Notes: generated from the sequence alone by a model not told the origin. A stretch of 63,175 nucleotides of DNA from Candidatus Rokuibacteriota bacterium (GCA_003220495.1 QHSP01000043.1:1-63175), one strand, 5' to 3'; positions 11,657 through 21,970 are shown, counted from the first letter of the stretch. A program made the numbers and translations.

Positions 11657-12655
11657 GTGCGGACCATCGACGTCCACGCGCACCTGATGCCGCAGTGTCT
11701 GTGGCGCACGGTGGATGGCGGAGGCTCCTGGTACGGGACGCGCTTCGAGTCGGGCCCAGGTCTCGGCGCCACCGTGACGAACGGACGGCGCAGCCGCGTC
11801 CCGAACGCGAAGGTGCGCTTCACGCCCGAGGAGCGCTTGCGCGACATGGACGCCCTGCGCATCGACACGCAGGTCGTCTCGATCCATACGCCCCTCTTCG
11901 GCTACGACCTCGAGCCCGCGCAGGGCGGGCAGCTCGCGCGCGACGTCAACGACGAGATCGCCGCGATGACCCGCCACTGGCCTCGACGCTTCGCGGGACT
12001 GGCCACCTTGCCACTTCAGGACGTCGGCGCGGCGATCGACGAGCTCGAGCGCGCGGTGACCGTCCTCGGTCTCAAGGGCGCCGAGCTCGACACGGTGGTG
12101 AACGGCGCCGGGTGGGACGAGCCGCGGTTCCGGCCGCTGTTCAAGGCAGCCGAAGCGATGGGCGCCGTGCTGTTCTTTCACCCTCAGCCCCAGCACAATC
12201 TGCTCTTCAAGGAGACGGACCGCTTCGGCCTCGCCAACAACCTGGGCGTCATCGTCGAGGACGCGCTGATCGTCGCGACCCTCATCTTCGGCGGCGTGCT
12301 CGATGCGTGTCCCGATCTGAAGATCTGCATCGCGCACGGCGGCGGGCCGGCGTGCTTCGGCATGGGGCGCCTCGATCACGGCTGGCGGGTCCGTTCCGAG
12401 GCTCGCGCCAATATCCAGAGGCCGCCGAGCTCCTATCAGCGCCGCCTCTACTACGACTGCGTCACGCACGGCGAGGCCGGACTGCGGCTTCTGCTCGATC
12501 ACGTCGGCGCCGATCGCGTGGTCCTCGGCAGCGATTGGCCGTTCGTCGCCTGGCATCCCTCGCCCGTCGCGTGGGTGCAGGGGCTGCTGGACCTGAGCCA
12601 AGAGGACAAGGACAGGATCCTCTGGCTTAATCTGGAAAGGCTGCTGGACCTCTAG
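11657..12655 (+). CDS. Amidohydrolase-2 family protein (ACMSD-like metal hydrolase/decarboxylase)
   Basis: The 332-aa TIM-barrel protein has the HxH metal site (IDVHAHL), the HGGGP segment and the acidic ligand in GSDWPF. This pattern is that of the aminocarboxymuconate-semialdehyde decarboxylase/amidohydrolase-2 family (PF04909), which decarboxylates or hydrolyses aromatic-derived acids. The GTG at 11657 is preceded by AAAGGGAGGG. Earlier in-frame codons lie in the repeat-bearing intergenic region, so they were rejected. The substrate is unknown. Confidence 0.85.
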   Translation: MRTIDVHAHLMPQCLWRTVDGGGSWYGTRFESGPGLGATVTNGRRSRVPNAKVRFTPEERLRDMDALRIDTQVVSIHTPLFGYDLEPAQGGQLARDVNDEIAAMTRHWPRRFAGLATLPLQDVGAAIDELERAVTVLGLKGAELDTVVNGAGWDEPRFRPLFKAAEAMGAVLFFHPQPQHNLLFKETDRFGLANNLGVIVEDALIVATLIFGGVLDACPDLKICIAHGGGPACFGMGRLDHGWRVRSEARANIQRPPSSYQRRLYYDCVTHGEAGLRLLLDHVGADRVVLGSDWPFVAWHPSPVAWVQGLLDLSQEDKDRILWLNLERLLDL

Positions 12656-12685
12656 TGCCGCGCCGGCGCGGCGGGAGCAAGGACC

Positions 12686-12922
12686 TTAGATGCTGCGAGG
12701 AGCGGATTGGGGTGACGCGATGGGGTTCCGCTGCCGTCGCAGAGCGGGCGGCGCGAGAGCTCGGCGCGCGGCGACGGCGCCCGCGAGGCAGCAGACGATC
12801 AGCGAGAATAGCGCTCCGGCCGTACCCATCAGCACTTGTCCGGCGTTTGCGATACCAGCAAGCCCTGTCGGCAGGACGCCCCCGACGAGACCCAGCGCGA
12901 TCAGACCGATACCCACTCTCAT
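12686..12922 (-). CDS. Small inner-membrane protein, 78 aa
   Basis: The protein has two hydrophobic segments (residues 1-22, IGLIALGLVGGVLPTGLAG, and about 28-50, VLMGTAGALFSLIVCCLAG) and a basic C-terminal tail. I do not recognise the family. GGGAGG lies 8 nt before the ATG. A sigma-54 type promoter lies just upstream and the palindromic GTAA box lies about 85 bp beyond it. That places this gene in the same putative stress regulon as the genes at 22-25 kb. Confidence 0.65.
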   Translation of the reverse strand: MRVGIGLIALGLVGGVLPTGLAGIANAGQVLMGTAGALFSLIVCCLAGAVAARRALAPPALRRQRNPIASPQSAPRSI

Positions 12923-12949
12923 GAGGGCAATCCTCCCACTCGGCCTCTC

Positions 12950-12964
12950 GCAATTGAAGTGCCA
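12950..12964 (-). promoter_or_regulatory. Sigma-54 promoter for the small membrane protein
   Basis: On the minus strand the sequence is TGGCAC-TTCAA-TTGC. This matches the -24/-12 consensus, with GG and GC 12 nt apart. Transcription would start near 12938, giving a very short leader before the ribosome binding site and the ATG at 12922. Confidence 0.75.
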
Positions 12965-13048
12965 TCGTGTCGCATACGAGAGGTGCACATCGAAGCCCAC
13001 GAAATGTCGGACGGTCGTGATCGCACGCTCCACTCGACGAAGCAATCT

Positions 13049-13071
13049 TTACCGGGTAACTCTTACCGGGT
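13049..13071. promoter_or_regulatory. Palindromic enhancer-like box, site A
   Basis: The sequence reads TTAC-CGG-GTAA-CTC-TTAC-CGG-GT: alternating half-sites every 7 bp, including GTAA-N3-TTAC at 13056-13066. It lies about 85 bp upstream of the minus-strand sigma-54 promoter at 12950-12964, a normal place for an enhancer-binding-protein site. It is also 32 bp before the cyclic glucan synthase start and could affect that gene as well. Confidence 0.65.
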
Positions 13072-13102
13072 GTTCGCTTGGCGAACACACACTGATCGCC
13101 CG

Positions 13103-16100
13103 ATGACCCTCTTCGGGGCGGAGCCTATTCGTGCCGAGCTCCTGAGCGTCGAGCGGCTCGAGGAGATGGCCGAGACCATCGCGCGCCATCGCGCATCGTC
13201 GAGCCGACGACCGAACCCCGGGCTGCTGTCCCGCACGCGCGAAAACGGACGCGTGCTGCTTCGCTGCTATCGGACGCTCGCGGCCGTCATCAACGAAGAG
13301 CGCGCGACGACGCCCGCGGCCGAGTGGCTCGTGGACAACTTCTACATCGTCGAGGAAGTGCTGAACGAGATCCGCACCGACCTGCCGCCGGGCTTCTACC
13401 GCCAGCTGCCGACGCTCGAGGAGGGCCCGCTCGCCGGCGCGCCGCGCGCGCTCGAGCTCGCGTGGACGTTCGTCGCCCATACGGACAGCCGCTTCGATCC
13501 GGCGACCCTGCAGCGCTTCGTCCTGGCCTTTCAGCACACCGAAGCGCTTCGCATCAGCGAGCTGTGGGCGGTGCCGATCGCGCTTCGATTGACTCTGATC
13601 GAGAACCTCCGCCGACTCGCGGTCGAGATCGTCGAGAGCCGCGCCGCGCGCCTCGAGGCCGACCGCCTCGCGAACCTCCTCCTGGGGCAAACGGATCTTC
13701 CGGCCGATCCGCAGGCGTTCCGCACGCTCGGCGACTCGGTCCTCACCATGTCGTTCGCGGTGCGGCTCGCCCAGCGCCTCCGTGATCAAGACCCGAACAC
13801 GACGCCGGCGGCGCGCTGGCTCGACGAGCGGCTCGCTGCTCGCGGCACCTCCACGCACGACCTCGTCCGCATCGAGCACCACCGCCAGGCCGCGGCCAAC
13901 GTGACGGTGCGAAACGTGATCACCAGCCTTCGCGTCATGGCGACCTTCGACTGGACCGACTTCGTCGAGAAGGTGAGCCTGATCGACCGTCTCTTCCGCG
14001 CCGAGAGCGAGTTCGGCGCGATGGACTTCGCCACCCGCGACCGCTATCGCCACGCGGTCGAAGATCTGGCCCGCGGATCGGGACGCTCGGAGATCAACGT
14101 GGCCCGCCAGGCCCTGACCCTCGCGGGCCACCGCGAGCGACGCACGGAGGATCTCGGCTACTACCTGATCTCGAAGGGGCGGCCGAGTCTCGAGCACGCG
14201 CTCGGCTACCAAATCTCGCTGCGGCAGCGACTGACCCGCGCCTACATGGCCTCGGCGACGTGGAGCTATCTGGGGTCGATCGCGATCGTGACGGCCTTTC
14301 TCCTGTGCCTGCCGATCCTGTTCACGAACACCCTCGGCGTGAGCCTGATCGTCGTCCTCGCCGTCGCGGCGCTCGCGGCGCTGCCCGCCTCGGACGCGGC
14401 GACCGCGCTCGTCAACCGCGCCGTCGTCGAGATGCTGCCGCCGCGCGCCCTGCCGCGGTTCGAGCTGGCCGACGGCGTGCCGCCCGAGCTCAAGACCCTG
14501 GTCGTCGTGCCGACGCTCCTCACCGGCGCGGCGCAGATCGCCGAGCAGATCGCGCGACTGGGCGTCCACTATCTCGCGAACGACGACGGCGAGCTACGCT
14601 TCGCGCTGCTGTCGGACTGGACGGATTCCGCCGCGGAGCACGCGCCCGACGACGAGCCCCTGCTCGCGGCCGCGCGCGCGGGCATCGACGAGCTGAACCG
14701 GCGGTACGGCCCAGCCGGCGGAGGCGAAGCGCGCTTCCATCTGTTCCACCGCCGACGCCTCTGGAGCAAGAGCGAGGCGCGCTGGATGGGCTGGGAGCGC
14801 AAGCGCGGCAAGCTGCACGAGCTCAATCGCCTCTTGCGCGGCGCGACCGACACCTCGTTCATCGTCGAGACGTCCAACGTCCCGTCGTCGATTCGCTTCG
14901 TGATCACGCTGGACGCCGATACCCAGCTTCCGCGCGGCGCCGCGTCGCGGCTCGTCGGCACCCTGGCGCACCCGCTGAACCGGCCCCGGCTCGAGCCGCG
15001 CGAAGGTCGCGTCGTCGAGGGCTACGGCATCCTCCAGCCGCGGATCGCGCCGACCCTGCCCACCGAGCGCGAGGGCTCGCTCTTTCGGCGCGTGTTTTCC
15101 GGTCCCGCCGGCGTCGATCCCTATGCCGCCGCGGTCTCGGACGTCTACCAGGATCTCTTCGCCGAGGGCTCGTACACCGGCAAGGGGATCTACGACATCG
15201 ACGCCTTCGAGCGAGCGCTCGAGGGACGGGTGCCGGAAAACACGCTGCTCAGCCACGATCTCTTCGAGGGGCTCTTCGCGCGGGCCGCGCTCGTCACCGA
15301 CATCGAGCTCTTCGAGGACTTTCCCGCTCGTTACGAGGTCGCGGCGGCGCGTCAGCACCGCTGGGCGCGCGGCGACTGGCAGCTCTTGCCGTGGCTGATC
15401 CGCGGCGCCGCCGGCGCGGGCGCTTCGCGGGCCAGGATCCCGACGATCGGCCGCTGGAAGATGCTCGACAACTTGCGGCGGACGCTCTCGGCTCCCGGCG
15501 CCTATCTCACGCTCCTGCTCGCGTGGACCTTGCCGGCCGGCGCGCCGCTGGTCTGGACCAAGCTGGTTCTTCTCTGCCTCGCGCTGCCCGCGCTCGTTCC
15601 GGTATCGGCGGAGCTGATTCCGCGGCGGCCCGGCGGCTCCAAGCGCGCTTACCTCCGCGGCCTCGGCGAGAGCCTGGCGCTGGCCGGCGCCCAGATCGCG
15701 CTCGGCCTCACCTTCCTCGCGCACCAGGCATGGCTCATGGGCGACGCCGTCGTCCGGACATTGCTCCGCCTCGTCGTGACCCGACGGCGGATGCTCGAGT
15801 GGGTCTCGGCCGCGCAGGTGAAGTCGAGCGCCCGGCTCGACCTCGGCCGGACCTACTCGGACATGTCGGGCGCCCTCGTGCTGGCGTCCGTGGCCGGGCT
15901 GGTCGCAGCCTTCAGCGCGGGCGAGATCCGGGCGGTCGCGGTGACGTTCGTCATCCTCTGGTTTCTTTCACCCGTGGTAGCGCGCTGGATCAGCCGCCCG
16001 GTGGCCACGCGACCACCCGACCAGCTGAGCGTGGACGAGCGGCAGCGCATCGTGGCGACGGCGAGAAGGAGCTGGCGCTTCTTCGAGACGTTCGTGACCG

Positions 16101-19100
16101 CCGAAGACCATGCCCTGCCTCCCGACAACTTCCAGGAGGATCCACGGCCCGTCGTGGCGCACCGGACTTCGCCGACCAACATGGGCGTCTATCTGCTGTC
16201 GACCGTGGCCGCGCGGGATCTCGGCTTCATCGGAACGCTCGACGCGATCGATCGGCTCCAGGCCACCCTGGCGACGATCTCGGACCTCGAACGCTACCGC
16301 GGGCATCTCTACAACTGGTACGACACGCGCTCGCTCCGGCCCCTGGAGCCCCGCTACGTGTCTTCCGTCGACAGCGGCAATCTTGCCGGCCACCTGAGCG
16401 TCCTCGCCGTCGCCGCCCGCGAGCGCGTTCGCCGTCCGATCGTCGGAGTCGAGATCCACCGGGGCATCGATGCCGCGCTCGCCCTCCTGCGTGAGGCGCT
16501 TGCGTCGGAGTCTCGCGCTCCTGTGGACGAGCTCCGCGCCGCCCTGGCCGCCGAGCCGCCCACGATCGCCGCCTGGCCGAGCCGTCTTCGCGAGCTCGCG
16601 ACCGCCGTCCGGGGACTCGGCGATCGGGCCAGGACACTGCCCGCCGTTGCGGGAGCGGATGCCGTCGTGTGGGCGGACGTCGCCCTGGCGACGATCGCGT
16701 CCCATCAGCGCGACTTCGACGCGATCGCGCCATGGTTCGAAGGGCTCGACGACGTTCGACGCGCGCTTCCCGCCGACCGGCAGGAGGCGGCGAGCGCCGT
16801 CGCGAGTTTGCTCGACGCCCCGGCCCCGCTCTGCGATCTGCCGGAGCTCGCGCGCGCGGCGGCACGCGAGCTCGCCGGCGGCCCCCTCGACCGCGGCCTT
16901 CTTGCGCCGACACTCGAGGCGCTCGAGGAGTCGGCGCGAGCCGCCGAGAGCCTGCTGAAGAGTCTCGACGAGGTGGCGCACGCCGCGCGCGAGCTCTTCG
17001 ACGGGATGGATTTCGCATTCCTGTTCGACCAGCCCCGCCGGATCTTCGCCATCGGCTATCGAGTCGCCGACGGATCGCTCGACGAAGGGGGCTACGATCT
17101 CCTGGCCTCGGAGGCGCGGCTCACGAGCTTCGTCGCGATCGCCCGGGGCGACGTGCCGGCCGTGCACTGGTTCCGGCTCGCGCGCCCGATGACGCCGGTC
17201 GAGTCCGGCATCGCGCTGGTCTCGTGGTCGGGCTCGATGTTCGAGTACCTGATGCCCGGGCTCGTCATGCGGGAGCCCGACGGCAGCCTGCTCGAGCAGA
17301 CGTGCCGCCTCGCCGTCCAGCGCCAGATCTCCTACGCGCAGGCCCGCGGCGTCCCCTGGGGCATCTCGGAATCGGCCTACAACGTCCGCGACCTCGACCT
17401 GACCTACCAGTACTCGAGCTTCGGCGTGCCGGGGCTCGGTCTCGAGCGGGGGCTCGGCGACGATCTCGTGATCGCGCCCTACGCCACGGCGCTGGCGGCG
17501 ATGGTCGATTCCGCCGCGGCGGCCCGCAACTTCGGCGAGCTCGAGCGCGCCGGCGGGCTGGGGCCGTACGGCTTCTACGAGGCGCTCGACTACACGCGCT
17601 CACGCCTGCCGGAGGGCGCACGCGTGGCCGTGATCCGCACCTACATGGCGCACCACCAGGGCATGACGATCGTCGCGCTCGCCAACGTGCTCCTCGACGG
17701 CCTCATGCGCGAGCGGTTCCATAGCCAGGCGATGGTGCAGGCCACCGAGCTCATCTTGCAGGAGCGCGCGCCGCGTGACGTCCCGGTGATGCGGCCCCGG
17801 GCGAAGGAAATTCCGGCGCCCGAGGCCACACGGGCGCTGGTGGCGCCGACCTCGCGGCACTTCACTTCGGCCTCCGATCCGGTGCCGCACACCCACCTGC
17901 TCTCCAACGGCCACTATTTCGTGATGCTGACGGCGGCCGGCGGCGGCTACAGCCACTGCGGCGGGCTCGCCGTGACCCGCTGGCGCGAGGACACGACGCG
18001 GGATCATTGGGGGACTTTCATCTTCCTGCGCGACACGCGGAGCGGCGCCGTGTGGTCGGCCGGCTTCCAGCCTTCGGGCGTCGAGCCCGACCACTACGAG
18101 GTGACGTTCCTGGAGGACCGCGTCGAGATCCAGCGCCGCGACGGGAATCTCCTGACGCGGCTCGAGGTGCTCGTCTCACCGGAGGACGACGCCGAGATCC
18201 GCCGCGTCACCTTGACGAACCTCGACAGCGAGCCGCGCGAGATCGAGGTGACGTCGTACGCCGAGGTCGTGCTGGCGCCGCCCCGAGACGACGCGGCTCA
18301 TCCGACGTTCTCCAACCTGTTCGTCCAGACCGAGGCCGTGGCCGAGCTCGACACGCTCCTGGCCACGCGCCGGCCGCGGACGCCCGACGAGCCGCGAGTC
18401 TGGGCCGCGCACGTCGTCTTCGTGGAGGGCACGAGCACCGGCGGCTCGCAGTACGAGACCGAGCGCGGGCGGTTCCTCGGACGCGGCCGCGGCATCCGCA
18501 CGCCGATGTCGATGATCGAGGGCCGGCCCCTCTCGAACACGACGGGCGCCGTGCTCGATCCGATCTTCAGCCTGAGGCGCCGCCTGCGGCTGGCGCCCGG
18601 GCGAAGCGGGCGCGTCGTGTTCTCGACGCTGGTGGCCGGCTCGCGGGTGGCCGCGCTCGCCAGGGCCGACAAGTACCGCGACCCCGCGACGTTCGAGCGC
18701 ATCGCCACCCTGGCGTGGACGCAGGCGCAGGTCCAGCTCCATCACCTGAGCGTCACGCCGGAGGAGGCGCACGTCTTTCAGCAGATCGCCAACCGGATCC
18801 TCTACGCCGATCCACGGCTCCGCGCCCCCGCCGCGGTCCTCGCGCGCAACACGCTCGGGCCCGCGGCCCTCTGGGCGCACCGGATCTCCGGCGACCTGCC
18901 CATCGTGCTCGTGCGCATCGACGAGATCGAGGATCGCGAGATCGTGCGCCAGCTCTTGCGCGCGCACGAATACTGGCGGATGAAAGGGCTCGCGGTCGAT
19001 CTCGTGATCCTGAACGAGAAGCCGCCCTCCTACCTGCAGGATCTCCAGGCTGCGCTCGAAGGACTGGTGCGCGCCGGACGGCCCACGCTCGGCGCCACGC

Positions 19101-21724
19101 CGGAGGGATCGATCGTGGTCCTGCGCGCCGACCTCCTGTCCGCCGCCGAGCGCGACGGTCTCGCGGCGGCGGCGCGGGTGATGCTGCCGAGTCGGCTGGG
19201 CACGCTGGCCGAGCAGGTCGGCCGCGCCGAGCGCGCGGCGGCGCCGCGGCGCCGCGAGCGGCGGCCGCCACAAGACCGGGAGCCAGCCCTCGAGGCGCCG
19301 CCCGCGCGGCCGCATCGCGAATTCGACAACGACCTCGGCGGCTTCGTCGAGGACGGCCGCGAGTACTCGATCGTGCTCGACGAAGGTCACTGGACGCCGG
19401 CGCCGTGGATCAACGTGATCGCCAACGAGCGCCTCGGCTTTCAGGTGTCGGAGTCGGGCGCCGGTTACACGTGGGCCCTCAACAGCCGCGAGAATCAGCT
19501 CACGCCGTGGTCGAACGATCCGGTCAGCGACCAGCCGGGCGAGGTGATCTACGTGCGCGACGACGAGAGCGGCCGGCTCTGGGGCCCGACGCTCCTGCCG
19601 ATCCGGGAGGACGCCTGGTCGTACGAGTGTCGTCACGGGCACGGCTACAGTCGATTCACCCACGACTCGCACGGCATCGCGCTCGAGCTCCTGCAGTACG
19701 TGCCGCTCGACGACCCGGTGAAGATCTCGCGCCTGCGGATCACCAACCGCTCGCGCCGCTCCCGGCGCCTGACCGTCACCGCGTACGTCGAGTGGGTGCT
19801 CGGCGCCGCGCGGACGATCACGGCGCCCCACGTGGTGACCGAGCTGGACGAAGCGACCGGCGCGCTCTTCGCGCGCAACGCCTGGACGCTCGACTTCGCC
19901 GGTCGCGTCGCGTTCCTCGATCTCGCGGGCAAGCAGACGGCGTGGACGGGGGATCGCGCCGAGATCCTCGGCCGCAACGGGACCCTCGATCATCCCGACG
20001 CGCTCGAGCGTGGCGAGCGGCTCTCGGGCCGGCTCGGCGGCGGGCTGGACCCCTGCGGCGCGCTGCAAGTCACACGCCTGCTCGCCGCGGGCGCCAGCAC
20101 GGAAGTCGTCGTCTTCCTGGGTCAGGGCTCGTCGGTCGACGAGGCGCGCGCAGTCGTCCAGCGCTATCGCGCCGTCGACCTGGATGGCGTCCTCGACGCG
20201 GTCACCACCCGGTGGGACGATCTGCTGGCGGCCGTGCTGGTCAAGACCCCCGATCGATCCTTCGACCTCATGCTCAACCGCTGGCTCCTCTACCAGGCGC
20301 TCGCCTGCCGGCTGTGGGCCCGCGCGGGCTTCTATCAGGCGAGCGGCGCGTACGGCTTCCGCGATCAGCTCCAGGACGTCATGGCCTTGACCGTGGCGGC
20401 CCGTGACGTCACGCGCGCGCATCTCTGCCGGGCCGCGGCGCGACAGTTTCGCGAGGGGGACGTGCAGCACTGGTGGCATCCACCCTCGGGCCGCGGCGTG
20501 CGGACGCGGATCTCCGACGATCGGGTCTGGCTCGCGTTCGCGACGGCGCACTACATGGCGGTCACCGGGGATACGACCGTCCTCGACGAGCAGATCCCGT
20601 TCGTCGAGGGGCCCGTGCTGGCCGACGAGAGCCTCGAGGCGTACTTCGAGCCCACGGTGTCAGTCGAGCGCGCGTCGCTCTTCGAGCACTGCGCCCGCGC
20701 GCTCGACCGGAGCCTGGCCGTTGGAAGTCACGGCCTTCCGCTCATCGGGACCGGCGACTGGAACGACGGGATGAACCGAGTCGGCGAGAAGGGGCGGGGC
20801 GAGAGCATCTGGCTCGGCTGGTTCCTCCACACGACCTTGGCCCAGTGGGCCCCGATCGCGCAAGCGCGCGGCGACGCCGAGCGCGCGAGAGCATGGCGTA
20901 AGCACCTCGAGACGCTCGGACACGCGCTCGAGACCGCGGGCTGGGACGGCGACTGGTACCGGCGAGCGTACTTCGACGACGGCGCGCCGCTGGGCTCCAC
21001 CGAGAACGCGGAGTGTCGCATCGACTCGATCGCGCAGTCGTGGGCCGTGCTCTCCGGGGCCGCCGACCCCCAGCGCGCCGCGCGCGCCATGAACGCGGTC
21101 GAAGAATATCTCGTGCACCGGGAGCAGGCGATCGTTCTGCTCTTCACGCCGCCCTTCCTGCGCGGCGCGAAGGACCCGGGCTACGTCAAAGGCTATCCGC
21201 CGGGCGTCAGGGAGAACGGCGGTCAGTACACGCACGCCGCCATCTGGGCGATCATGGCCTTCGCCGCCCTCGGCGACGGCGACCGAGCCGGCGAGCTCTT
21301 CGCGCTCCTGAATCCCATCAATCACACGAGCACGCGCGCCGGGCTCTATCGCTATCGGGTCGAGCCCTACGTGGTCGCCGGCGACGTGTACGCCGAGGCG
21401 CCCCATTCGGGCCGCGGCGGCTGGACCTGGTACACGGGCTCGGCGGGCTGGATGTATCGGGCGGGGATCGAGTGGCTGCTGGGCTTCCGGCTCCGGGGCG
21501 CGTTGCTCTTCGTCGACCCGTGTATCCCGCGGACCTGGAGCGGCTTTTCAATCACCTTTCGCTACCACGCGTCGCGCTACGAGGTGCGCGTCGAGAATCC
21601 TCACGGTGTCACTCGCGGTGTGTCGCGCGTCGAGATCGACGGCGTGCAGGCCGAGGCCGGGCAAGCGGCCCTGCCCCTGGTCGACGACGGCGCGACCCAT
21701 CAGGTGCGGGTCTGGCTCGGCTGA
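13103..21724 (+). CDS. ndvB: Cyclic beta-1,2-glucan synthase (NdvB/ChvB type)
   Basis: The 2873-aa inner-membrane enzyme is close in length to rhizobial NdvB/ChvB and Brucella Cgs. Paired membrane segments (about 388-430) precede a GT84 glucosyltransferase domain with FVITLDADTQLP (near 596) and QHRWARGDW (near 752). Further membrane spans lie at about 795-835, 855-880 and 920-965. A large glucoamylase-like region follows, then beta-sandwich domains and a C-terminal GH94 phosphorylase-like domain with TGDWNDGMNRVG (near 2550), which sets chain length. The product, a periplasmic cyclic glucan, serves osmoadaptation and envelope functions. The ATG at 13103 was chosen because earlier in-frame codons lie in the regulatory region. 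No Cgt/NdvA-type exporter gene is adjacent. Confidence 0.95.
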   Translation: MTLFGAEPIRAELLSVERLEEMAETIARHRASSSRRPNPGLLSRTRENGRVLLRCYRTLAAVINEERATTPAAEWLVDNFYIVEEVLNEIRTDLPPGFYRQLPTLEEGPLAGAPRALELAWTFVAHTDSRFDPATLQRFVLAFQHTEALRISELWAVPIALRLTLIENLRRLAVEIVESRAARLEADRLANLLLGQTDLPADPQAFRTLGDSVLTMSFAVRLAQRLRDQDPNTTPAARWLDERLAARGTSTHDLVRIEHHRQAAANVTVRNVITSLRVMATFDWTDFVEKVSLIDRLFRAESEFGAMDFATRDRYRHAVEDLARGSGRSEINVARQALTLAGHRERRTEDLGYYLISKGRPSLEHALGYQISLRQRLTRAYMASATWSYLGSIAIVTAFLLCLPILFTNTLGVSLIVVLAVAALAALPASDAATALVNRAVVEMLPPRALPRFELADGVPPELKTLVVVPTLLTGAAQIAEQIARLGVHYLANDDGELRFALLSDWTDSAAEHAPDDEPLLAAARAGIDELNRRYGPAGGGEARFHLFHRRRLWSKSEARWMGWERKRGKLHELNRLLRGATDTSFIVETSNVPSSIRFVITLDADTQLPRGAASRLVGTLAHPLNRPRLEPREGRVVEGYGILQPRIAPTLPTEREGSLFRRVFSGPAGVDPYAAAVSDVYQDLFAEGSYTGKGIYDIDAFERALEGRVPENTLLSHDLFEGLFARAALVTDIELFEDFPARYEVAAARQHRWARGDWQLLPWLIRGAAGAGASRARIPTIGRWKMLDNLRRTLSAPGAYLTLLLAWTLPAGAPLVWTKLVLLCLALPALVPVSAELIPRRPGGSKRAYLRGLGESLALAGAQIALGLTFLAHQAWLMGDAVVRTLLRLVVTRRRMLEWVSAAQVKSSARLDLGRTYSDMSGALVLASVAGLVAAFSAGEIRAVAVTFVILWFLSPVVARWISRPVATRPPDQLSVDERQRIVATARRSWRFFETFVTAEDHALPPDNFQEDPRPVVAHRTSPTNMGVYLLSTVAARDLGFIGTLDAIDRLQATLATISDLERYRGHLYNWYDTRSLRPLEPRYVSSVDSGNLAGHLSVLAVAARERVRRPIVGVEIHRGIDAALALLREALASESRAPVDELRAALAAEPPTIAAWPSRLRELATAVRGLGDRARTLPAVAGADAVVWADVALATIASHQRDFDAIAPWFEGLDDVRRALPADRQEAASAVASLLDAPAPLCDLPELARAAARELAGGPLDRGLLAPTLEALEESARAAESLLKSLDEVAHAARELFDGMDFAFLFDQPRRIFAIGYRVADGSLDEGGYDLLASEARLTSFVAIARGDVPAVHWFRLARPMTPVESGIALVSWSGSMFEYLMPGLVMREPDGSLLEQTCRLAVQRQISYAQARGVPWGISESAYNVRDLDLTYQYSSFGVPGLGLERGLGDDLVIAPYATALAAMVDSAAAARNFGELERAGGLGPYGFYEALDYTRSRLPEGARVAVIRTYMAHHQGMTIVALANVLLDGLMRERFHSQAMVQATELILQERAPRDVPVMRPRAKEIPAPEATRALVAPTSRHFTSASDPVPHTHLLSNGHYFVMLTAAGGGYSHCGGLAVTRWREDTTRDHWGTFIFLRDTRSGAVWSAGFQPSGVEPDHYEVTFLEDRVEIQRRDGNLLTRLEVLVSPEDDAEIRRVTLTNLDSEPREIEVTSYAEVVLAPPRDDAAHPTFSNLFVQTEAVAELDTLLATRRPRTPDEPRVWAAHVVFVEGTSTGGSQYETERGRFLGRGRGIRTPMSMIEGRPLSNTTGAVLDPIFSLRRRLRLAPGRSGRVVFSTLVAGSRVAALARADKYRDPATFERIATLAWTQAQVQLHHLSVTPEEAHVFQQIANRILYADPRLRAPAAVLARNTLGPAALWAHRISGDLPIVLVRIDEIEDREIVRQLLRAHEYWRMKGLAVDLVILNEKPPSYLQDLQAALEGLVRAGRPTLGATPEGSIVVLRADLLSAAERDGLAAAARVMLPSRLGTLAEQVGRAERAAAPRRRERRPPQDREPALEAPPARPHREFDNDLGGFVEDGREYSIVLDEGHWTPAPWINVIANERLGFQVSESGAGYTWALNSRENQLTPWSNDPVSDQPGEVIYVRDDESGRLWGPTLLPIREDAWSYECRHGHGYSRFTHDSHGIALELLQYVPLDDPVKISRLRITNRSRRSRRLTVTAYVEWVLGAARTITAPHVVTELDEATGALFARNAWTLDFAGRVAFLDLAGKQTAWTGDRAEILGRNGTLDHPDALERGERLSGRLGGGLDPCGALQVTRLLAAGASTEVVVFLGQGSSVDEARAVVQRYRAVDLDGVLDAVTTRWDDLLAAVLVKTPDRSFDLMLNRWLLYQALACRLWARAGFYQASGAYGFRDQLQDVMALTVAARDVTRAHLCRAAARQFREGDVQHWWHPPSGRGVRTRISDDRVWLAFATAHYMAVTGDTTVLDEQIPFVEGPVLADESLEAYFEPTVSVERASLFEHCARALDRSLAVGSHGLPLIGTGDWNDGMNRVGEKGRGESIWLGWFLHTTLAQWAPIAQARGDAERARAWRKHLETLGHALETAGWDGDWYRRAYFDDGAPLGSTENAECRIDSIAQSWAVLSGAADPQRAARAMNAVEEYLVHREQAIVLLFTPPFLRGAKDPGYVKGYPPGVRENGGQYTHAAIWAIMAFAALGDGDRAGELFALLNPINHTSTRAGLYRYRVEPYVVAGDVYAEAPHSGRGGWTWYTGSAGWMYRAGIEWLLGFRLRGALLFVDPCIPRTWSGFSITFRYHASRYEVRVENPHGVTRGVSRVEIDGVQAEAGQAALPLVDDGATHQVRVWLG

Positions 21725-21751
21725 ACCGCGCGCCGCGAGTACCGCGCGCGC

Positions 21752-21970
21752 CTAGCGGCGGGCCGTGGCGATCAGCAAGACCACGCCGCAGACGAGCGCC
21801 GCGCCGCCCAGGATCGGCGGCAGCGGGATGGTCTCTTTCGTTTCCTTGGTGGCCGTGATCGGGCCGACCTCGAGTACCTTTTCGCGCTTCGTGTAGGTGA
21901 TCCCCTCATAGGCGAGGCCGACCAGGCCGACCACGATCAGCACGATCGCGACGATCTTGATCGCTTGCAT
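21752..21970 (-). CDS. DUF3185-like small membrane protein, 72 aa
   Basis: An N-terminal hydrophobic segment (AIKIVAIVLIVVGLVGLAYE) is followed by a polar middle (TYTKREKVLEVGPITATKE) and a second hydrophobic segment (LPPILGGAALVCGVVLLIA). This two-span pattern with the YTK..K..LGP-like middle matches DUF3185 proteins, whose function is unknown. GGGTGGGAG precedes the ATG. It lies downstream of the 54-aa hydrophilic gene on the same strand, with a strong hairpin between them. Confidence 0.7.
   Translation of the reverse strand: MQAIKIVAIVLIVVGLVGLAYEGITYTKREKVLEVGPITATKETKETIPLPPILGGAALVCGVVLLIATARR

Noticed and set aside
12657-12672. 16-bp perfect palindrome (GCCGCGCC/GGCGCGGC) after the amidohydrolase stop
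   Set aside because: It has no loop and no U-tract, and such GC palindromes arise readily at this base composition, so I do not call it a terminator.
14260-16494. A 744-codon plus-strand frame inside the glucan synthase region
   Set aside because: It is a shifted frame of the synthase, Arg/Ala/Pro-rich with no domain, and exists only because of the high GC content.
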